Part shown: positions 46,102 through 52,730 of the stretch, piece after piece
Layout of the letters: each line of letters opens with the position of its first letter
Position numbering within the stretch: position 1 is the first letter of the stretch
NCBI GenBank assembly: GCA_024741835.1
Contig: JAENRP010000197.1
Span: 1-52,730 of the forward strand
DNA length: 52,730 bases
DNA from: Diplocarpon mali
Taxonomy: Eukaryota; Ascomycota; Leotiomycetes; Helotiales; Drepanopezizaceae
Direction of reading: 5' to 3'
Position numbers and translations under genes: made by a program
The notes under the pieces: model-generated
Databases searched by the model: none
What the model was told of the DNA's origin: nothing
Seen by the model: the letters and a program-made list of their open reading frames with translations, nothing else

Positions 46102-47807
46102 CTAATCTACGAGAATCTTCGCCTCCAACTCCCCAAAATGCGCGAAGAAACTCTCGAAAAGCCTGACCCCATGCTCCACATCATACACGCCGCCCGTCTC
46201 GCGAATGCTATGCATACTCAACTGCGGGTTCCCCAGATCTAGCGTCCTCGTCCCCAGCGCCGCACTCAACATAGGACCGATCGTGCTTCCACAAGAGCTA
46301 TCATTCCTCACCACAAACAGCTGCAGCGGGACCCCCGAGCTAGTCGTGGAATCGGCGGAAGGCTTCGCTCTCCTCGCCACTTCCTGCAGGAGGACAATGC
46401 CCGGTGAGTTCGTAGCGTAGCGCTGGTTGGCATTGATCTTGATGACGGTGCCCTTGTTCATCTCAGGACGGTGGTCGGGCTCGTACTTGTGACTGTAGTT
46501 TGGATTCACGGAATGCGCCATGTCCGCAGAAACAAGGAAGGACGACGCGAGGGACTGCTCGTATGCTGTAGCAATGTCCAGCTCCGCTTCTCTGATCTGC
46601 TCATACGAGTTCTCCGACGCGGAGTCGTGGTGACCGGGCAGAACGGAGAGACGCCGCAGGACGGCGGGGAGGAGGTTCGAGGCAGCGCCGTGGGCGGATG
46701 TGCTGCCGATTTCCTCGTGGTCGAAGCAGGTCGTCAGGCGAATGCACGGCTCCTTGTCGAGCGCCGAGGGCGAGGACACGGATTCGATCAGGCCTTCGAT
46801 GGCGCAGTAAGTCATGCCCAGATTATCCAGCCGGGCGGAGAAGATCAGCTCGTTGTTGATGCCGCCGATACACGCTTTCTGCGTATCGTAGAGCACCATC
46901 TCGAAATCGACCACATCCTCAACCGAAACACCCGCATGCTCGGCGATGATCTCGACCACGTACGGATGGTGCCTCTCGCTCAATAACTTTAGCGGCCTGA
47001 AACCACCCTCCCCCTCAGCCCCAACCGCCCCCTTCTCCTCCTTCTCCTCCCTCCTCTCCCCCGTGCGGTTCAGCTCCGCAGCCACCAAGCCAGCGATAGG
47101 GAAAAGCTCCGTCTCCTTGTTCGGCTCAAAGCTCGCGCTACGATCCAGATGGATAGCCAACGTCGGGATCCTCAGGATCGGCCTGTCGACCTTCACAAGC
47201 TTCTGCATGATATTTCCCTTGCCGTCCCGTACCATGGCCCTGCCAGCGATACTCAGGTCTCGGTCGAACCAGGTGTGCCAGATGCCGCCGCCGTAAGTCT
47301 CGACCCCGATTTGCATGAACCCGGCCCCCGTCTTCTTGCTCACGGGCTTGAGGCGGAGCGTGCAAGAGTCAGTGTGAGCTCCGATCATGGCGATAGGGTT
47401 ACCGGGCTTCCATCTGCGCCCGACGGCGAAGGCTACGATGGACGAGGAGTTGCGTGTGAGGAAGTACTTGCCGCCGGCTTGCAGGGTCGAGGACCAGCTG
47501 TCGCGCTCTCTGATTTCGGTGAAGCCGGCGGCAGTGAGGCGTTTGATGGCGGAGTGGACGGCATGGTAGGCTTTCGAGAGATCAGTACACGGCCCAGTTC
47601 ATCAAGAGTGGAGAAGTCCATGTAAAGAGCAAGCTCACGAGTAGGAGATTCGTTGACAAAATCAATAAAATCGTTGGCCTGAGCAATTGCTGCAGAGGAC
47701 TTCTTGGAAGCCATATTTACAGGACTGGAGGTAGACTGGAATCTTAAGAGGGCTCTGAGGACTTGGCTTTGACTTGTCTGAAAGTTGCGAAGCGGTCTTG
47801 TGAACAT
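46102..47807 (-). CDS. Aspartyl aminopeptidase, M18 family (DNPEP/Ape4-like)
   Basis: This dizinc metallopeptidase removes N-terminal Asp/Glu and forms dodecamers. Two exons, 47807-47639 and 47570-46102, with a 68-nt intron (GTGAGC..ACTGAT..CGAAAG), give 545 residues. The splice completes ESPTPYHAVHSAIKRL, the standard M18 opening. Metal-site segments are visible: IGAHTDS (His about 122), CFDHEEIGSTSAHGA, SADMAHSVNPNY, and the C-terminal SMHSIRETGGVYD. A first ATG at 47807 gives a basic, acid-free leader (MFTRPLRNFQTSQSQVLRAL). A second ATG at 47714 (MASKKSSAAIAQ) would yield a 514-residue cytosolic form, close to usual family length. Two start sites could mean dual localisation. I give the longer form. 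Confidence 0.9.
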
Positions 47808-48913
47808 TGATCTTTATCGCAGCAGATGTTCGTTGCCGCAAGGCGATGCTGAGGCGAGGCTGATAGCATGTGTCGGCGGGGCGAGCTACACGTCCGGCTT
47901 GGCAGATGGTCTACAGTCCAAATGTCATGAAATACGATTATGCGAGATACCTACTAACATGTCCTTAGAGAGAAACTCCTAGTGGCATGCATGATTCTGG
48001 TGCAAGACCCAGCTGCATACTTCCAGAACCGCTCATCTGCTACGAAACTGCTTAGCTCGTAGCTCCCCTCCACCAATTTGTTCTCGCAAGCGAGCAAAGC
48101 AAATGTCAAGCGGCCAACTGTCACCAGACAGCGAATCCACATAAGAAGAGAGTTGTTAGTGATTGATCGATGGACTGTGAGCAAGAAGCTTGTGTTGGAA
48201 CCTTTTAAATTCCCACCTAAGAAGTCCCAAAGATAATTCTAGCGGTCTCTTCTACGGGGAGCACCAGAACCCTCCTCGAGATGCGCCCCCCCTTCCCCCC
48301 TTGCGCCCCCCACATGCTCGCACAGAAAACACACATATCGCTTCGGCTTCCTATCATGACAGTCCTCGAGCAATCCTGCTCAGTCTGCGTGGGCACTCTC
48401 TCAACCGTCCATCTCAGGGCCACCACCCTCATGCTCCCCCTTGCGATGCATGCCAGCTCTACAGATTTCATACATGCGTATTCGCGTCCAGGATTTTCCG
48501 ATGCAAAACTTCCCACCATCCGAGATCCGGCCTAGCTAAGAGATAAAACGCCTGATTCAAATACGGCCGTGGACATGCGCCGCCAATACCAGAAACAGTC
48601 AACGATACATACAAAGGAAACAGGCTAAAGAGTGCAAAAGGTAGCTGAACGATAGTGAGAATACTGATACAATAGGTACGCTTCAACAAGCAGCTTCTAT
48701 CTTTCTTGTAACTCGCCAGTTGCTGGATGCCTTGCTGCGGCTGCGGCTTGAGACATGACACCGTGATCGCGCGAGAGCAGGAAAAACATAAGAGATACAT
48801 CAAATCATATCCAACATTTCAATCATTGCCACAGGTGCCCAGGGATGTTGGACACTGTCGCTGGTGGTGCTCCGCGTTGCGCGGCGCTTTCGGCATCAGG
48901 GCGAGGTGAAGCT
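47808..48913. other. Intergenic region between the aminopeptidase and CRIB-like genes
   Basis: About 1.1 kb hold the aminopeptidase promoter and the 3' end of the next gene. A C-rich patch lies at 48283-48310. Short open frames on the plus strand near 48.2-48.5 kb show no domain. Confidence 0.45.
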
Positions 48914-51460
48914 TCAGATTTGTGGGAAAAGCATATAACTTCCGCGTCGCCGGCCGCCGGCCATTGTAGAAGTGGCAGTCGAAGCTCTGGCTCGGCCTTT
49001 AGACTCTCGGATAGGTGCGACTGCTTCTGGAGCCGAGGTGTTCCGCCCGTGGACCGATGTTACGCTTCGTGGTGGCACTGGAGGGAACGCCTCTGCGACT
49101 GGGCTCAATATATCCACCGCGTCGCTCTTTTGAGCCACGGAGCTGGACGTGTTCAGCTGAGGCTCACCGTTACGACACTCTCTCTCCAAGACAGTCTGCC
49201 TGTTGCGGCGATGTTGCACCGAGGCATGGGCCGAGTTTGGACCAGAGAGACCTGGGGAAGGAGCCCCCGCTTCGATCTCATCCGCAAACGTCATCTCAGA
49301 GATATGGGCGGATAGATCATGGTCGATCTGGCGAAGAGTGGAAGGGATCAGATCTGGGAGTGACGAAGTAGAGCTGACGCTTCGATGGGCATTCCTCACA
49401 CTTGATGAACGGCTGAACATCATCGAGTCATGGCTTGCCCTGGACATCCCGGACGTACGGGTGCTCGATGAGCTGCGGGTAGACCGACGAGAGTAGTCAG
49501 AAGAGCGATACGACGAAGTGCTCGACCCACCCTCGTCAATGGGACTGAACACGTGGACGTACGGCTCATGAACGAAGATGGCCCCGTTCGAAGAGTCGTT
49601 GTAGTGCTCAGAGTAGAGAGCATCCTGCTCCATCTGTGAATGGAAATCGGTCGGGATGAGGAGTGTTGGAGAGAGGTTGAAGCCATGCGATTCCTTGAAG
49701 GAAGAGGCGGGAGACCCGGACCGGACGTGAGTCGTGAGGAAGTTGGATGGCGTGCGAGGATCTGACGTCGTGGAGGCATTCGATATCCTTGGAGACAGCT
49801 CTGGTGGCTCGAAAGCGGACGAGGCTAGAAGCGAAGGCCTGAAACGCCCACGATAAGTGCGCTCTTCGGTCTGCACCCGCAGTTGCAGAGTCGGTTGAGT
49901 CGCGGACGAAGTGGTGGATGCAGCATCTTCAATACTGCCGTCGCCAGCTGCCATGGGATGCTGGCTGGGATCCCATTGAAACTCGCAGGTAGCTTCAACC
50001 TCATTCTCGTAGCACCAGTCGATGTCAGACTCCCACGAATCGCCGAGGCTGAGGGCAGGCTCGGCCGGCAGCGCGGGCGCGACGGAAAATTCGTTCTTGG
50101 TTGGTGAGTGTCCCAAGGTGGCGGACGTGCGGCTCTCGGACCTCTCACTTGATTGCTGTTGTGACACGCATCGAAGCGCGGGCACCGACAGAGACGTTCT
50201 CAGCTCCGCGCTAGTCGCCGATCTCCGCGACCTCCTCTTCAGCGCAGCATCATCCTCTTCTTGGACGTCGGCCAACTCCGCTCCAAAATTTCCAGAGAGC
50301 GATGCCGTCAATGGCCATGCCTCCTCTCCCGGCGTCGTCACCGCGTGTGTGCTCTCGCCCTGCAGTTCGTCTGTGGCTGGGGGCGTGACGGGAAGCGCGA
50401 AAGGAGCAGGCTTCCGGAAGCCTCCGTTTGTGCGGGCATGCGCGATGCTTCTGGTCGCAGGAGGATCGAACATGTCCAAGGGTGGCGAGGTGACTCGAGA
50501 TGAGGTTCGAGCTGGCAATCTGCCCGGGAAGGAGAGAGAGTTGGGCGAAGCCACGGGAGACCTGGGCGGGCGTTGAGGCGCTACTCTGAGGTTGTCATGC
50601 GATTTGGCGACACCCATCGGTCGTTTGGGAGATCGCGGAGACCGCGGAGACCGTGGAGAGGATTGAGCTGACTTCCGGAGTACGCGTCGATGGCTCTGCC
50701 GAGGGCTTGCAGGGGCTTCTCTGCAGGGCAGGACGCGCAAATCTTCCGCCGAGGAAAAGTTCTCGAAATGCAGCTGCTCCGCCCTGATGCCTCTCAACTC
50801 GCCCCGCGTAGGAACTTGGGATGCTCGGATGGCGGAAAACTCGGACGCTAGCTCGGCGCCGCTCGTCCGTCCCAGGTCGGGGAAATGGTCATGAAGCGTG
50901 TGCGTAATGTGCCGGAAGTTGTACGGGCTGGAGATGTATTGCCAGCGACGCGAGCCAGCGTCCTTCTCGTAGTAATGGTCTGTCACCGACGCTTCCTCTG
51001 CCGCCGTCTTGTCCAGGCCATGGGCCGGTGCACTCCGTAAACTGGGTGTGTGGGCTGCCTTCTTGGATTTCCTCGAGCTCCGAGAGAGTAGAGCGCCCAG
51101 GGTACTCTCTGGCCTTTCTTGGCGATTCATACTGCTTCCGTTGGATCGCACAGAGGAGTGTCGGGACAGTTTCACATGATCCGGTGCCGAGTCGCGAGAG
51201 GGCGATGAAGAGGCGCCGGACGAAAGGGTGTGAGTCTTTGTGATGTTCCCAAAGATCGAACTCCTCTTCATCTGCTCTGTATAGGCACGTATCCGTTCGG
51301 GAGAAGGCGGTCCATCGATCGCAGGCTCGAGCAGATCTGGCGACTGGAGAAACGATCTAAGCGACGATGGAGGCGAGTCCCTCTTATAAGACAACTTCCT
51401 GGGCGCGGTGGCGGCGGACCCTGTGGGGTGAGGCCCTTTCCCACTCCCGAAAGAGAACAT
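48914..51460 (-). CDS. Large disordered protein with CRIB-like motif
   Basis: This is a single-exon protein of 848 residues, mostly Ser/Pro/Arg-rich and predicted disordered. A CRIB-like segment ISSPYNFRHITHT (about 176-188) follows GSRRWQY. The CRIB consensus (I-S-x-P-x-x-F-x-H-x-x-H) is met at the Ile, Ser, Pro, Phe and both His positions, so binding to Cdc42/Rac-type GTPases is plausible. Further on are Ser/Arg repeats (SPRSPRSPRSPK), an acidic central region (SWESDIDWCYENEVEATCEF) and Ser-rich stretches (SSTSSYRSSDYSRRSTRSSS). No kinase domain is present, so it is not a PAK; a polarity scaffold of the Gic type is one possibility. The ATG at 51460 is the only good start. Confidence 0.7.
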   Translation of the reverse strand: MFSFGSGKGPHPTGSAATAPRKLSYKRDSPPSSLRSFLQSPDLLEPAIDGPPSPERIRAYTEQMKRSSIFGNITKTHTLSSGASSSPSRDSAPDHVKLSRHSSVRSNGSSMNRQERPESTLGALLSRSSRKSKKAAHTPSLRSAPAHGLDKTAAEEASVTDHYYEKDAGSRRWQYISSPYNFRHITHTLHDHFPDLGRTSGAELASEFSAIRASQVPTRGELRGIRAEQLHFENFSSAEDLRVLPCREAPASPRQSHRRVLRKSAQSSPRSPRSPRSPKRPMGVAKSHDNLRVAPQRPPRSPVASPNSLSFPGRLPARTSSRVTSPPLDMFDPPATRSIAHARTNGGFRKPAPFALPVTPPATDELQGESTHAVTTPGEEAWPLTASLSGNFGAELADVQEEDDAALKRRSRRSATSAELRTSLSVPALRCVSQQQSSERSESRTSATLGHSPTKNEFSVAPALPAEPALSLGDSWESDIDWCYENEVEATCEFQWDPSQHPMAAGDGSIEDAASTTSSATQPTLQLRVQTEERTYRGRFRPSLLASSAFEPPELSPRISNASTTSDPRTPSNFLTTHVRSGSPASSFKESHGFNLSPTLLIPTDFHSQMEQDALYSEHYNDSSNGAIFVHEPYVHVFSPIDEGGSSTSSYRSSDYSRRSTRSSSSTRTSGMSRASHDSMMFSRSSSVRNAHRSVSSTSSLPDLIPSTLRQIDHDLSAHISEMTFADEIEAGAPSPGLSGPNSAHASVQHRRNRQTVLERECRNGEPQLNTSSSVAQKSDAVDILSPVAEAFPPVPPRSVTSVHGRNTSAPEAVAPIRESKGRARASTATSTMAGGRRRGSYMLFPQI

Positions 51461-52730
51461 CGTGTCAATCCTTTAAGATTGTAAGATTGGCACGCCAGAG
51501 AACCCTGAAGTCTAATGCGCAATAGATTGGCTCTGGTGGAATAAGAATAAAAATAAAAATAGGCTTGTGGTGAGCGAGGGCAGGGAGGAACCCAATCAAA
51601 TGCGGGAGATAGCCGTTGGGTAATCTGGGCGCTCTTCCGTTCGAGGATCCAAGGAGGCGGGAAGAGGACGGTTGTTTTGAAATGCACTCAAAATCCTCCG
51701 ATGCTCAAGATCCTGCGACATTCGATTTTCGCGACCAAGATGGCGGGACGGCTGATCGACTGGCAATCTTGGGTGGACTGTGTAGAAAGTCCAGACGAAC
51801 TGGTGTGTGCGACTGGAGGATCCTTAGCATGCGGCCCCGAGTGATCGAGCTAACGACATGGATGTTTACAAGGAGGATCGAGGGATTCCCGTGATTGGGT
51901 CGGGGATAATCGTGCCTGTACGGAGGGGAGAGAAGGAAGAATGGGAAGAAGAACAGACAGAACGAAAGAAAGGGTCGGTCGGGTAGCTGTGCCGTGGCGA
52001 ACATGGCAGGAAACCTGACATGGAGCCAATCTTGATGTTGGGCCGAGGGAGTAAGAAGTAAAGCAGTAAAGCAAGCGTACCTCGAATGGGAGCGATCCTC
52101 TCAACTATAATATGAGTGACAATGCGCGCGCCGTCGGAGCCAATCAGGATCGAGCTGGAAGATTTTGGGGTGCTGGAGATGGCGATGATGGTACTTTCGT
52201 TCTGATTGATGACACGAAATTGAGGCGTTTCTGCCGCAATAGAATAATATCGAGGTAGCTCTCTTTTCCTTTGACGATGCAGCAAGCCCTTTCTCTCTCC
52301 TCTCTCTCGCGCGCGCTCTCTCTCTCTCTCTCTCTCTTTCTCTCTGTCTTTTCCCTCCCTCTGTCTTCCTCTCTCTTTCTCTCTCACACTCTCTTGTATC
52401 TCTCTCTCTCTCTCTCTCTCTTTCTCCCTCCCTCTCATGCAGGTAAGGAAGCAGGAACTTCGCGAGTGATTCTGCTTCTGGTCGTCAACATGCAGCAGGA
52501 TGAGTCGGGACCAAAGCAACTAGAGAATTCGTAAGAGTAAAGCAGGGTAGGCAGTCCAGGCGGATTGCTGGACGAGACAAGTCGGTTACATGCAGGCGTC
52601 CAGGCATGAGGATATATCGAAAAAGAGCATTGTCCATGAAAGATTTTTTCTCTTCTCCCCTCTCCGGGCCTCGACAGCAGCGAAGGTTATTATTCCTCGT
52701 ACCTTACCTCTGACAGAAGGGCTAGATGGG
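51461..52730. other. Upstream region of the CRIB-like gene
   Basis: These 1.27 kb to the window edge contain the gene's promoter and perhaps a long 5' leader. Open frames here arise from the CT microsatellite or lack domains. Confidence 0.45.
52287..52437. repeat. CT-rich microsatellite tract
   Basis: Interrupted (TC)n/(CT)n runs about 150 bp long include a GCGCGCGC interruption near 52308-52316. A long pyrimidine tract of this sort is common in fungal promoters and leaders. On the minus strand it gives an Arg/Glu-rich open frame that is not a gene. Confidence 0.8.

Noticed and set aside
51866..52519. Minus-strand Arg/Glu-rich frame
   Set aside because: Translation of the CT microsatellite, not a gene.
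1..52730. CRISPR arrays, bacterial operons, secondary-metabolite cluster
   Set aside because: Spliceosomal introns and gene content are fungal. No repeat-spacer array and no PKS/NRPS/terpene core gene was seen.

Overview
The window comes from a filamentous ascomycete (Pezizomycotina). Genes are dense, carry short spliceosomal introns (46-165 nt, GT..AG, CTAAC/CTGAC-like branch sites), and have their best matches in fungal housekeeping families. The left 10 kb is an AT-rich island of repeat-induced point mutation (RIP): reading frames are full of TAG/TAA, and most differences between repeat copies are C->T/G->A transitions. Species cannot be fixed from sequence alone.

Layout: 1-2105 is the 5' part of a Ty1/Copia element on the minus strand that runs off the left edge. 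3299-9987 is a complete, RIP-killed copy of the same family, with 195-bp LTRs and a 5-bp TTTTC target duplication. A 498-bp miniature LTR element (4365-4862, TSD TCGCT) is nested in its reverse transcriptase region. Gene-like composition begins near 10.35 kb.

Genes, left to right: efg1 rRNA-processing factor (-); SEA4/Mios subunit of the SEA/GATOR2 complex (+); a DHA2/Vba-type MFS transporter with a one-base frameshift and no clear ATG (+); los1 exportin-T (-); a TPR-DnaJ co-chaperone (-), whose 3' end may alternate between a soluble and a membrane-anchored tail; separase (-); a DUF5321-like mitochondrial membrane protein (+); a SIRT4-like sirtuin (-); an MMT-type CDF metal transporter (+); D-xylulokinase (+); an unrecognised fungal protein (+); aspartyl aminopeptidase, M18 (-); and a large disordered protein with a CRIB-like motif (-).

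The genes are mostly unrelated core functions: ribosome biogenesis, TORC1 signalling, tRNA export, protein folding, chromatid separation, mitochondrial metabolism and pentose catabolism. There is no biosynthetic cluster. DUF5321, the sirtuin and the CDF transporter form a compact run of three genes with likely mitochondrial products. The least ordinary observations are the nested miniature retroelement sharing its primer site with the Copia family, and the in-frame 78-nt optional intron (or leaky stop) in the DnaJ gene that would add a C-terminal membrane anchor. Exon boundaries were placed by eye from splice signals and frame continuity, without transcripts.
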